Origin: Aureibaculum luteum
Lineage (GTDB): Bacteria > Bacteroidota > Bacteroidia > Flavobacteriales > Flavobacteriaceae
Length of the DNA stretch: 64,000 bases
Assembly (NCBI RefSeq): GCF_003449015.1
Contig: NZ_QRGD01000002.1
Coordinates: 310,001 to 374,000, forward strand
Reading direction: 5' to 3'
Part shown: positions 9,641 to 18,762 of the stretch, piece after piece
Position numbering within the stretch: the first letter of the stretch is position 1
Layout of the letters: each line of letters opens with the position of its first letter
Position numbers and translations under genes: made by a program
The notes under the pieces: model-generated
What the model saw: the letters and a program-made list of their open reading frames with translations, nothing else
Told to the model about the DNA's origin: nothing
Database searches by the model: none

Positions 9641-12421
9641 ATGCGAAAATCTTTTTACATATTCTTTATACTCGTTAATTTCTTTTGTACGGTCTTAAAT
9701 GCTCAGTTTAGCCCTTATTTTAAAAATTATTCTATTGCCGATTATAATGCGGGTAATCAAAATTGGGGATTATCAAAAACGGATAGTAGTCAACTATATG
9801 TAGCGAACAACAGTGGGCTTTTAACTTTTGATGGCATTAAGTGGACCCTTTCTGAAATGCCTAATAAAACAGTTATGCGTTCCGTATTGCATAAAGAAGG
9901 GAGAATTTATGTGGGCTCTTATGAAGAATTTGGTTATTGGCAAAAAGATGATAAAGGTGTTTTAGAATATCATTCTTTAAGTGATTTGATTAAAGGACAA
10001 CCTTTTCAAGATGAAGAATTTTGGCAAATTACAGCTTGGAATGATGCGATTATTTTTCGTTCATTTTTTAATATTTACATATATAAAGACGATAAAATAG
10101 AAATTATACATCCTCCTTCAACAACAATTTCTTGCCACGTAGTTGATAATCAGTTTTATGTAGCCACTTTAAGGCATGGTATTTTTAGCTTAAAAAATAA
10201 TAAACTAATGCCTTTTATTACTGAAGAAGTATTAAAGGAAAAAAAGGTGAGTTTTATTACTTCCTATCAAAATAATAGTTTGTTAATAGGGACAGCTTTG
10301 CATGGTTGTTTTATTTATGAAAATAAAAAACTCATTCCTTGGCAAGCTCCAATAAATAATGAACTAAAGAAGTATCAGCTAAATAATTTTTCAAAAAACA
10401 ATAATAACTTCATGTTTGGTACCATCCAAAATGGACTCTATATAACGAATAAGAAAGGGCAAATTGAATTTCAAGTAAATAAGGAAAATGGGTTGCTTAA
10501 TAATACCATTTTAGGGCAGACATTGACTAATGATGGAAAACTATGGTTGGGCTTAAATAGTGGTATTGCTCAAATTGATCTAAGCTCAAATCTTATTTTT
10601 TATAATGACAGTTCAGGTAAATTAGGGGCCGTTTATGATATAATTAATTTTAGAAACACCACTTATATTGGTAGTAATACCGGACTGTATTATTTGGACA
10701 AAGAAAACAAATTAAAATTTATAGCTCATTCTCAAGGTCAAGTTTGGGATTTAAAAGAGATTAATGGACAATTATTTTGTGGTCATAATAATGGAACTTA
10801 TTTAGTAGAGCATAATAAATTAAAACTAATATCAGCACATGCTGGTGGATGGGTAATCAAAAAAGTACCAGAGCGGCAAAATATTTATGTCCAAGGTACA
10901 TATGTCGGATTGGTATCCTATAAAAAGGAAGGCAATTCTTGGCAAGTAAAACATTTGGGAGCAACAACAAACCCTTTTCGATTTTTGGTTTTTGAAAACA
11001 AATATACTGCCTGGGCTGCACATGCATATAAGGGGTTGTATCGAATTAAATTTGATACCAATTATGATAGCATAGTCAGTATTAAAAATTATAATACCAA
11101 AGGTTTGAGTTCTCAATACAATGTTCGTGTTTACAAAATTAAAAATGACATTTGTTTTAAAACGAACGAAGGATGGCAAAAATATGAAGCTTTAAAAGAT
11201 AGCATAGTAGATGCTCCCATTTTAAATAATGAATTTGGTAAGCACACCTATGTTATTTCAGAAGAAAATGAAAACATTCTTAGCTTAAAAAAAGTGCTTT
11301 CCATTGAATTCAAATCATTCAATACCATTAATTATCAGATGATTGTAACTGATGAATATTTAAAAAACAGGTTGGTTATAGGTTATGAAAATATTTCAAA
11401 TTTTAACAATAATCAGTTAGCACTAAGTTTAAATGATGGCTTTATGATTACTGATAAATCAAAAACAATCTTAAATAAGAAACCGTTAAAACCTATTATC
11501 GATGATTTTAAGTTAAATGGAAAAAAACTTTCACTTGAGCATATAAATAATGAAGATTTTAAATATAAAAGTAACGTTTCCATTGGTTTGACAGTTAATG
11601 GTACATCAAACCATTTCTTTGAGTATACTTTTGATACCATTGCTCCAATAAAATGGATTGTTATTGAAAACGAAAAAATAGAATTAAACAATTTAACTGA
11701 AGGAGAGTATTCCCTATATTTTCGATCAAATAACACTTTTAAAATACCTTCAGAAGTTATATGTTTAAATTTTGATGTGAGTCCACCGTGGTATAGAGCA
11801 AAGACAGGTTATTTATTATATGTTTTATTAGGACTATTAATAATTGCTATTTTTTATTTTCTGCATAAGGGGAAAATTGCCAAGGAGCAACGACTTTTAC
11901 AACTCGAATTGGAAAAAAAGCAAGCCATTATACTTAAAGAAGCAGAAATAGAAAATGAAAAACGGTTGATATCAATTAGAAATGAGGGCCTAAAAAGTGA
12001 AGTTAAATTAAAAAGCAAGCAACTGGCAAACAATGCGATGTCATTGGTAAAGAAAAATGAAACGTTAACGAGTTTAAAAAGAGAATTCGTTTTAAACAGG
12101 AATAGCATTGACCTAGAACTTTATCAAAAATTACTGAAGAAAATTGATGGATCATTAGGTCAAAAAGATGAATGGAAAATCTTTGAATATAATTTTAATC
12201 AGGTTCATGAAGATTTTTTTATAGGCTTAAAAAAACAATTTCCAAAATTGACACATAAAGATTTAAAATTGTGTGCCTATATTAAAATGAATATACTAAC
12301 TAAAGAAATTGCCCCATTAATGAATATTTCTGAAAGAGGAGTTGAAACACACCGTTACCGCCTAAAAAAGAAATTAAATTTAGACAAGGAAGATTTGCAA
12401 ACATTCTTGAAAATTTACTAG
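9641..12421 (+). CDS. SusR-like transmembrane regulator: propeller sensor, Y_Y_Y, LuxR-type HTH
   Basis: This is a one-polypeptide sensor-regulator of about 926 residues. A signal peptide (MRKSFYIFFILV..., about 1-21) is followed by a periplasmic beta-propeller-like region (about 25-640; recurring strand-turn units such as NKTVMRSVLHKEGRIYVGSYEEF). A Y_Y_Y-like domain (about 650-720), one membrane helix (about 722-744) and a coiled coil (about 745-820) follow. The C-terminal LuxR-type helix-turn-helix includes LTHKDLKLCAYIKM and ISERGVETHRYRLKKKL. No kinase or receiver domain is present, so it resembles SusR in logic rather than hybrid two-component systems. The next gene is a SusC, so it probably controls that PUL. 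ATG 9641 is chosen over the in-frame TTG at 9617 because it begins the signal peptide and follows an exact -7 box. Confidence 0.85.
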   Translation: MRKSFYIFFILVNFFCTVLNAQFSPYFKNYSIADYNAGNQNWGLSKTDSSQLYVANNSGLLTFDGIKWTLSEMPNKTVMRSVLHKEGRIYVGSYEEFGYWQKDDKGVLEYHSLSDLIKGQPFQDEEFWQITAWNDAIIFRSFFNIYIYKDDKIEIIHPPSTTISCHVVDNQFYVATLRHGIFSLKNNKLMPFITEEVLKEKKVSFITSYQNNSLLIGTALHGCFIYENKKLIPWQAPINNELKKYQLNNFSKNNNNFMFGTIQNGLYITNKKGQIEFQVNKENGLLNNTILGQTLTNDGKLWLGLNSGIAQIDLSSNLIFYNDSSGKLGAVYDIINFRNTTYIGSNTGLYYLDKENKLKFIAHSQGQVWDLKEINGQLFCGHNNGTYLVEHNKLKLISAHAGGWVIKKVPERQNIYVQGTYVGLVSYKKEGNSWQVKHLGATTNPFRFLVFENKYTAWAAHAYKGLYRIKFDTNYDSIVSIKNYNTKGLSSQYNVRVYKIKNDICFKTNEGWQKYEALKDSIVDAPILNNEFGKHTYVISEENENILSLKKVLSIEFKSFNTINYQMIVTDEYLKNRLVIGYENISNFNNNQLALSLNDGFMITDKSKTILNKKPLKPIIDDFKLNGKKLSLEHINNEDFKYKSNVSIGLTVNGTSNHFFEYTFDTIAPIKWIVIENEKIELNNLTEGEYSLYFRSNNTFKIPSEVICLNFDVSPPWYRAKTGYLLYVLLGLLIIAIFYFLHKGKIAKEQRLLQLELEKKQAIILKEAEIENEKRLISIRNEGLKSEVKLKSKQLANNAMSLVKKNETLTSLKREFVLNRNSIDLELYQKLLKKIDGSLGQKDEWKIFEYNFNQVHEDFFIGLKKQFPKLTHKDLKLCAYIKMNILTKEIAPLMNISERGVETHRYRLKKKLNLDKEDLQTFLKIY

Positions 12422-12491
12422 TCTATTTTGTAAATGTGATAATTCCACCTACAATAATTTGTAAAAACAGGAATTTTGATTGCTTAATACG

Positions 12492-12600
12492 TACGTCATT
12501 ACTACGTCATTTATATATAAATCTCCCCAAATTAATATAATTTAGATTGATTTAAACTACGTCAATAGTGATTTTTTTAACTTTAACATCTCTTGACGTA
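12492..12600. promoter_or_regulatory. TACGTCA repeat cluster upstream of SusC
   Basis: TACGTCATT occurs at 12492-12500 and again at 12503-12511 (11-bp period). TACGTCAAT follows at 12558-12566, and an inverted copy, TTGACGTA, at 12593-12600. A -7-like TAACTTTA lies at 12578-12585. This spacing suggests an operator for a dimeric or multimeric regulator, plausibly the product of the adjacent gene; that link is inference. Confidence 0.5.
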
Positions 12601-12679
12601 ACTAAAATGTATTTCATTTTTTGAATACAGATTTACTTGTATTAAATTTAACCATACTAACATTCAAATATATAATTTT

Positions 12680-15240
12680 ATGAAAAGAGCATGTTTAAAA
12701 AGCACGAACTTTAGTAAAAAAGGTATAGTTAAATCAAATTCAAATCCTTTAATTAAAATAGGATTTTGGATGACTTCAAAAATACCTTTACTATTGTTAT
12801 TTTTTATCTTCACGCTAACAGCAAATGCCCAAGAAATAACTGTTTCTGGGATGGTTACAAGTGCAGATGATAATTTACCACTACCCGGAGTTAATGTCAT
12901 TATTAAAGGAACCACAAATGGTACAAGTACTGATTTTGATGGTAATTATTCCATTTTGGTAAATAAAGGTGAAGTTTTAGACTTCAGTTTTATTGGTTTT
13001 ACAAATCAAAGTATAACTGTAGAAGACCAAACAGAAATTAATGTGGTGATGCAAGTTGATGCACAAGCCTTAGATGAAGTAGTTGTTGTTGGATATGGTG
13101 AATTAAAGGTAAAAGATTTAACTTCAGCTATTACAACGATTAAAGCAGAAGAAATTGGTAAAACACCTACCGGTCAAGCTATGCAAGCTTTACAAGGAAA
13201 AGTGGCAGGTTTACAAGTTGTAAGTAGCGGTGCACCTGGTGCATCTCCAACTATACGTGTTAGAGGTATAGGTAGTTATCCTGGTGTGGGTGATGAAAGT
13301 CCACTATATGTTGTGGATGGTATGTTTTATGATAATATTGATTTTTTGAACCCATCAGATATTGCTTCAATATCTGTTTTAAAAGATGCTTCTGCGTCTG
13401 CAATTTACGGAGTAAAGGCTGCTAATGGGGTAATTTTAATTGAGACCAATTCAGGAAAGTTTAATCAAAAGGGGCAAATTACATATGATGGATATTATGG
13501 AACTCAAATTGCCCAAAATGTTTTAAAAATGGCCAATTCAGAGCAATTTGTAAATATGGCAATGGAATCAGGTTCACCTACAGATATTGGCTATGTACAA
13601 AACGCAATGCAACGTTATGGAAGAAGTAGAACCAATCCTAATGTTCCTGATGTTAATACCGATTGGTATGATGAAATTTTACGACCAGCTGCAATTATGA
13701 ATCACAGTTTAAATTTTACAGGAGGTAGTGAAAACGCCAGTTATGCTATTGGAACCAATTACTTCGCTCAAGAAGGGGTTTTAGATATGAAAAATGAATA
13801 TGAGAGATTTAATGTGCGAGCAAAACTTGATTTTAAAGTAAACAATTGGTTGACAGTTGGAGGTAATACCATTTTTAGTAATGGAACAACGTATGCACAA
13901 GAATCTAGTGCTTGGTTCACCGCTTATTATGCGGTACCTATTATGCCGGTATTAGATCCGTCAAATACTGAGGCATGGCCTACAGCTCTAAATTTCAAGA
14001 AAAATGGGGATACTTTCCTACAATAGGTGCAGGATGGGTACTTTCTAGTGAGTCATTTATGGAAGACAATAATGTAATAGACTATTTAAAAGTAAGAGCA
14101 AGTTGGGGGCAGTTAGGTAATGACAAAGTTCCTGCAAGTGATGGTGCCAATTCTTTAAGTACAGAGGAAGTTGCAATTGGAGATCAATTAGAAACAGGTA
14201 CAGTAGGCAGTAGTACTTTTGACTACTTAAAATGGGAACGAACTGAAGAATATAATATCGGAATTACTTCAAGAATTTTGGATAATAAATTATCAATTGA
14301 AGCTGATTATTATATTAGAAATACTAAAAATGCTATAATTCCTATTAATGTACCCGCTACAGGTCAAAGTATTAGAAGGAATAGTGGTGAAATAAGAAAT
14401 TCTGGTTTTGAATTATCGTTAAATTGGAAAAAATCAATTTCAGATAAGTTAAGTTATAATGTTGGTGTCAATTTGAGTACCTTAAACAATGAAGTTATTG
14501 ATATTTTTGGTCAAGACTATATTGATGGTGGTTCAGCAGAATTTAGACAACGAACTATTGTAGGTGAACCCTTATTGGCATTTTTTGGATATGAAGTAGC
14601 AGGTGTATATCAAAATGATGCTGAAATTGCTGCAGATCCAACCGCTCAAAATGAAATCAATAATAATAACAATATCTTAGTTCCAGGTGATTTCAAATAT
14701 CGAGATGTGAATAACGATGGAAAAATAGATGGAGATGATAGAGTGGTTCTTGGTTCTTATTTACCTTCATTTAATTACGGATTTAATTTAGGTATAGATT
14801 ATAAAAACTTTTCTTTTTCAGCGAACATGTTGGGGCAAACAGGTAATAAAATCTTAAATAGAAAAAGAGGAGAAGTGATCTTTACTCCTGATGGTAATAT
14901 GGATGCAGATTTGGCTATAAATCGTTGGCACGGTGAGGGGACTTCTAATACATACCCATCATCTTCAGGTTTAAGAAGAGGATGGAATCAAAAGATGAGC
15001 GACTACTTAGTAGAGGATGGTTCGTTTTTTAGATTGCAAAATGTTCGTATGGCCTATAAATTTAATGGTGAAGAATTATTTGGTACACCTATGCCAAATG
15101 CAACCATCTCATTAACGGCAGAAAGACCTTTAACTGTGTTTAGTTATAATGGGTTTAACCCAGAAGTGCAAAATGGTATTGATAGACAAGTTTATCCAAT
15201 ACCAGCAGTGTATACAGTAGGATTAAATATCATATTTTAA
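12680..15240 (+). pseudogene. SusC/RagA TonB-dependent transporter, disrupted by deletion and frameshift
   Basis: SusC-family outer-membrane importer in two frames. The first part (12680-14026) has a signal peptide ending LTANAQ, a CarboxypepD_reg-like domain (about 55-130), the EVVVVGYG segment, a full plug and early barrel strands, then runs out of frame after DPSNTEAWPT. The second part, in another frame (about 13980-15240), begins SSKFQEKWGYFPTIGAGW, normally found well into the barrel, and continues to the C-terminal strand ending GLNIIF. Compared with the intact paralogue at 48183, roughly 200 codons between these points are absent, and the join near 13980-13990 also shifts frame. The combined length is about 850 residues against 1003-1135 for the other SusC proteins here. 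The start could also be ATG 12770. Either a real lesion in this PUL's importer or an assembly error. Confidence 0.85.
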
Positions 15241-15249
15241 AAAGAAATT

Positions 15250-16794
15250 ATGAAAAACATAAAAAATTTCACAAAGTATTTTTTGGTCATATTAGTAGCA
15301 ATGGTAGCTATTAACTGTGACAGCAAATTAGATGACCCTGTTGAAAATTTATCATTGTCAGCAGAAGAAGATTTTACGCAATCGAGCAATATGATTTCAC
15401 CTTTAATTGGTGCTTATGCTCAGTTTTATAGTCGTGGATGGGAGGAGTCGTTATTGATTTCAGTAAGGGGAGATGATGTAAACCATGGTGGTTTAGGCGA
15501 TCAACAACCATTCGCAGATACCGATTTTTATAATTATGATAAAGATTATTGGATGTACAATTCAGTATGGCAAAACGGATATAGAGATATATTTGATTTA
15601 CACAATGCCATGGAACGTATAGAAAAATATAAAGATGCTGGGGCCGATGCTGCACTTGCTAATCAATATGTGGCAGAAGTTAAAGTTTTACGTGCACATT
15701 TACTCTTTGAAATTAGTCGTCTTTGGAGTGCAATGTTTATAACAACTTCGTCAGATGCTTCTGAATTGTATCAAGCTAATGTGTCATCAAGGGATGAAGT
15801 ATTACAACATATTTCTGATCAAATGGATGAAGCTATTCCGAATTTATTAGATGAACATCCTGCAAATAGAGCAGATGTTACTGGAGGCGTTACAAAACAT
15901 GCTGCATTGGCTATAAAGGCTCGAGCAAATTTGGAACTGAAAAATTATCAAGCTGTGGCAGAGGCTACAGGTCAAATAATCAGCTCTAATAAATTTAGTT
16001 TATTTCCTGATTTTTATGAGGAATTTAAAACTGCTGGAAAATTGAGTCAAGAGAATATATTGGAAATGCAGTATTCTGACTTTGGACAAGGTTCAGGGCC
16101 TAGTGAAAATCATTTATGGGCACCTTATGGACCTCAAGGCTGGACTCCTGCGGTAACCGGAGCGAGTGCTGGATGGGGGTTTTACGAACCTAGCTTAAAA
16201 TTTATTAAGTTTATGTTAGATCGTAATGAAACGGTACGGTTAGAAACTTCAGTATTATTTACAGATAGAGGAATTGCTAAAATTAAAGAAGATCCAGATT
16301 ATGCAACGTTGCCTAGTTGGATATCAAATACTACCCGTGATGGTGATGTAATTAATGATTATGCAAGAGCAATGTTTGCTAGTGGTAAACATTATTTACC
16401 CTCTAATGAGCTCATTGCAGGAAGAACGTCTTATGGTAGCAATAAAGATTTTATCGTAATTCGTTATTCAGAAGTATTGCTAATGTATGCAGAGGCTCTA
16501 ACACAAGGAGCCACCGGTACTGGAATGACTGCAGATCAGGCTGTAAATCTAGTCAGAGACCGAGCTGGATTAGCTGGTTTATCTGGGGTAACTAAACAAC
16601 AAGTTATGGATGAAAAATTTGCTGAATTAGGAATGGAATGGGGTATCAGGTATTATGATATGGTTAGATTGGGTACAACTAATGAGTTAAACTATGATGA
16701 TCATATATATTCTGACAATAAAAGATTTTTACCTTTTCCTCAAAATCAAATTGATCAAATTCCTGCTTTAAGAGCTTATGTTCAAGGACTATAA
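15250..16794 (+). CDS. SusD/RagB-family surface lipoprotein
   Basis: This is the outer-membrane lipoprotein that caps its SusC partner and binds glycan at the cell surface. The lipobox is VAIN-C23 after a 22-residue signal. TPR-like helices hold the SusD_RagB region (for example VAEVKVLRAHLLFEISRLW, KHAALAIKARANLELKNYQ), and the usual C-terminal block VIRYSEVLLMYAEALTQG ... LGMEWGIRYYDMVRLG is present. The 514-residue length is typical. It begins 9 bp after the disrupted SusC, and the LamG lipoprotein follows after 12 bp. SusD itself is intact, which makes the neighbouring SusC lesion more puzzling or more recent. Confidence 0.95.
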   Translation: MKNIKNFTKYFLVILVAMVAINCDSKLDDPVENLSLSAEEDFTQSSNMISPLIGAYAQFYSRGWEESLLISVRGDDVNHGGLGDQQPFADTDFYNYDKDYWMYNSVWQNGYRDIFDLHNAMERIEKYKDAGADAALANQYVAEVKVLRAHLLFEISRLWSAMFITTSSDASELYQANVSSRDEVLQHISDQMDEAIPNLLDEHPANRADVTGGVTKHAALAIKARANLELKNYQAVAEATGQIISSNKFSLFPDFYEEFKTAGKLSQENILEMQYSDFGQGSGPSENHLWAPYGPQGWTPAVTGASAGWGFYEPSLKFIKFMLDRNETVRLETSVLFTDRGIAKIKEDPDYATLPSWISNTTRDGDVINDYARAMFASGKHYLPSNELIAGRTSYGSNKDFIVIRYSEVLLMYAEALTQGATGTGMTADQAVNLVRDRAGLAGLSGVTKQQVMDEKFAELGMEWGIRYYDMVRLGTTNELNYDDHIYSDNKRFLPFPQNQIDQIPALRAYVQGL

Positions 16795-16806
16795 AAAAAA
16801 CTAAAG

Positions 16807-18519
16807 ATGAAAAAAATTAGAAATATTCTTCCGTACTTATTATTAGTACTATTTATATATTCCTGTAATGATGGAATTGACCCACTTACTGAGGTAGCTC
16901 CAGGGCCAGACGCCACGGCACCAGATGTAATGATTAAGTATCCAATTGAGGGCACAAAAATAAAGGTAAATGAGCCTGTTGTGCCAATTACCATTGAATT
17001 TGAAGTTACAGATGATATCGAGGTTGCAGACATTCAGGTGCTGATGGATGGTACTGAAATTGCTATGATGAGTGATTTTTTAGACTATCGTCGCGTATTA
17101 GCAGAAGTAGCTTTTGATAATGTTACTACAGGTGTTCATGAATTAAAAGTTACAGCAACTGATTTAGACGGTAAATCGACTACATCTACTGTGAATTTTG
17201 AAAAAGAACCACCTTATATTCCTTTATTTCCAGATTTAGGCGAACAGTTTTATATGGCTTTTGATGGCGATTATACGGAATTAATAACGGTTACTAAAGC
17301 TACTAAAATTGGCACACCTGGTTTTTCAGGTGAGGGTGTTGCAAGTCCCAACGCTTATGCGGGTGCAATAGCATCTGAATTAACATTTCCTGTTGAAAAA
17401 ATGAACTTAGGATCCGAAATAACGGGTATGTTTTGGTATAAAGTTAATGCTAGTCCTGACCGTGCAGGTATATTAGTTATTGGGGATAATGCTGATGATC
17501 GTAACCAAGGCTTTAGGTTGTTTAGGGAAGGTAGTGGTACAGAGCAAAGAATAAAATTAAATGTAGGTACTGGTGATGGTGATAGTTGGAATGATGGTGG
17601 CGTTATTGACGTTACCGCTGGAGATTGGGTAAATGTTGCATTCACTATATCTGATACTAAAAGTGTCATTTATTTTAATGGAATTGAACAAAATTCGGGA
17701 AGTTTGTCAGCCCCAATTGATTGGACAGGTGCTTCCGTTCTTGATATAGCTTCTGGCGGTGAAACTTTTTCATACTGGGGGCATGCAAATGACCTAAGTT
17801 ATATTGATGAATTACGTTTCTTTGATAAAGCGTTATCTCAAGAAGAAATTCAGAATGTTCTCGGTGTAACCAATCCTTATGAACCTGCCGATGGTGAGAC
17901 TTTGTATATGACTTTTGATGATAATTTTAGCAATAAAGTAGGCGGAGTAGTTGCCGAAGAAGTTGGTAGTTTAGGTTTTGCAAGTGAAGCAAAAAAAGGC
18001 TCAAATGCTTTTGCAGGAGCTACAGATTCATACCTAACATATCCTATCGATGGTTTATTCGGTGAAGCATTTAGTGTAGCATTTTGGTATAAGGTAAATG
18101 GAGAACCTGATAGAGCAGGTATTATCGTTGTAGGAAATGATACACCAGAAAATAGAATGCAAGGTTTTAGAATTTTTAGAGAAGGTGATGGTTCTGAACA
18201 AAGAATTAAATCTAACATTGGTATCGGCACAAGTGAGGTATGGAATGATGGAGACGTTATTGATGTGACAGCCGGTGAATGGGTACATATTGCAGTAACG
18301 GTCACTACTACAAAAAGTAAAATATTTTTTAATGGTGTAGAAAAAAGAGCTTCTGACATGGCATCTCCTATTGATTGGACGGGCTGCAATAATATGAGTA
18401 TTGGTTCAGGAATGCCAACTTTTGGTTATTGGAATCACTTATCAGATTCAAGTTATATTGATGAATTAAAAGTGTTTAATAAGGCATTATCAAGTGAAGA
18501 AATACAAGATTTAATGTAA
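16807..18519 (+). CDS. Surface lipoprotein with Ig-like and two LamG-like domains
   Basis: This is a likely surface glycan-binding protein of the PUL. The lipobox is IYS-C20. A proline-rich linker leads to an Ig-like domain (about 38-135, starting PDVMIKYPIEGTKIKVNEPV). Two concanavalin-A/LamG-like jelly rolls follow (about 145-355 and 360-570). These are a clear internal duplication: both contain FWYKVN-x2-PDRAGI, a QGFR-[LI]-FREG block, EQRIK, WNDG-x-[VI]-IDVTAG and SPIDWTG- or APIDWTG-type motifs, and each ends with YIDEL-x-[FV]-F-[DN]-KALS. No catalytic motif is visible. It sits third in the SusC-SusD-SGBP order. Ligand is unknown; beta-1,2-glucan is inferred from the GH144 neighbours. 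Confidence 0.8.
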   Translation: MKKIRNILPYLLLVLFIYSCNDGIDPLTEVAPGPDATAPDVMIKYPIEGTKIKVNEPVVPITIEFEVTDDIEVADIQVLMDGTEIAMMSDFLDYRRVLAEVAFDNVTTGVHELKVTATDLDGKSTTSTVNFEKEPPYIPLFPDLGEQFYMAFDGDYTELITVTKATKIGTPGFSGEGVASPNAYAGAIASELTFPVEKMNLGSEITGMFWYKVNASPDRAGILVIGDNADDRNQGFRLFREGSGTEQRIKLNVGTGDGDSWNDGGVIDVTAGDWVNVAFTISDTKSVIYFNGIEQNSGSLSAPIDWTGASVLDIASGGETFSYWGHANDLSYIDELRFFDKALSQEEIQNVLGVTNPYEPADGETLYMTFDDNFSNKVGGVVAEEVGSLGFASEAKKGSNAFAGATDSYLTYPIDGLFGEAFSVAFWYKVNGEPDRAGIIVVGNDTPENRMQGFRIFREGDGSEQRIKSNIGIGTSEVWNDGDVIDVTAGEWVHIAVTVTTTKSKIFFNGVEKRASDMASPIDWTGCNNMSIGSGMPTFGYWNHLSDSSYIDELKVFNKALSSEEIQDLM

Positions 18520-18604
18520 CGTATATTTAAGTTGAGTTAGTAATTTCCGTCTGGGGGTATTAATAGCTTTATTAGTTGACAAACCAACTAAAACCTGGAT
18601 GGTC

Positions 18605-18638
18605 TTTTGGCTGCATTCTTAATTGAATGCAGCCAAAA
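18605..18638. other. Perfect 14-bp intra-PUL hairpin
   Basis: TTTTGGCTGCATTC (18605-18618) pairs perfectly with GAATGCAGCCAAAA (18625-18638) across a 6-nt loop. It is not followed by a T tract, so it is more likely a leaky terminator, processing site or mRNA-end stabiliser between the binding-protein and enzyme genes. The rest of the 243-bp gap shows nothing definite. Confidence 0.6.
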
Positions 18639-18762
18639 TTTACTATACTATTTGTCATTCCTAGTGAAATAAACGAATGTTTTTCAGCGAACTACAAATT
18701 AAATGGAGCGAAGAATCTGTTCAAAACTAGTAGAGAGCTTTATTATAATAATATTACAAAAA

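Noticed and set aside
17877-18389. 170-residue open frame opposite the second LamG domain
   Set aside because: Antisense shadow of a clearly coding, repeat-structured protein; its length reflects low stop density opposite that gene.
18605-18638. Hairpin as a full intrinsic terminator
   Set aside because: No T tract follows on the plus strand, and the next gene belongs to the same PUL; kept only as a hairpin.
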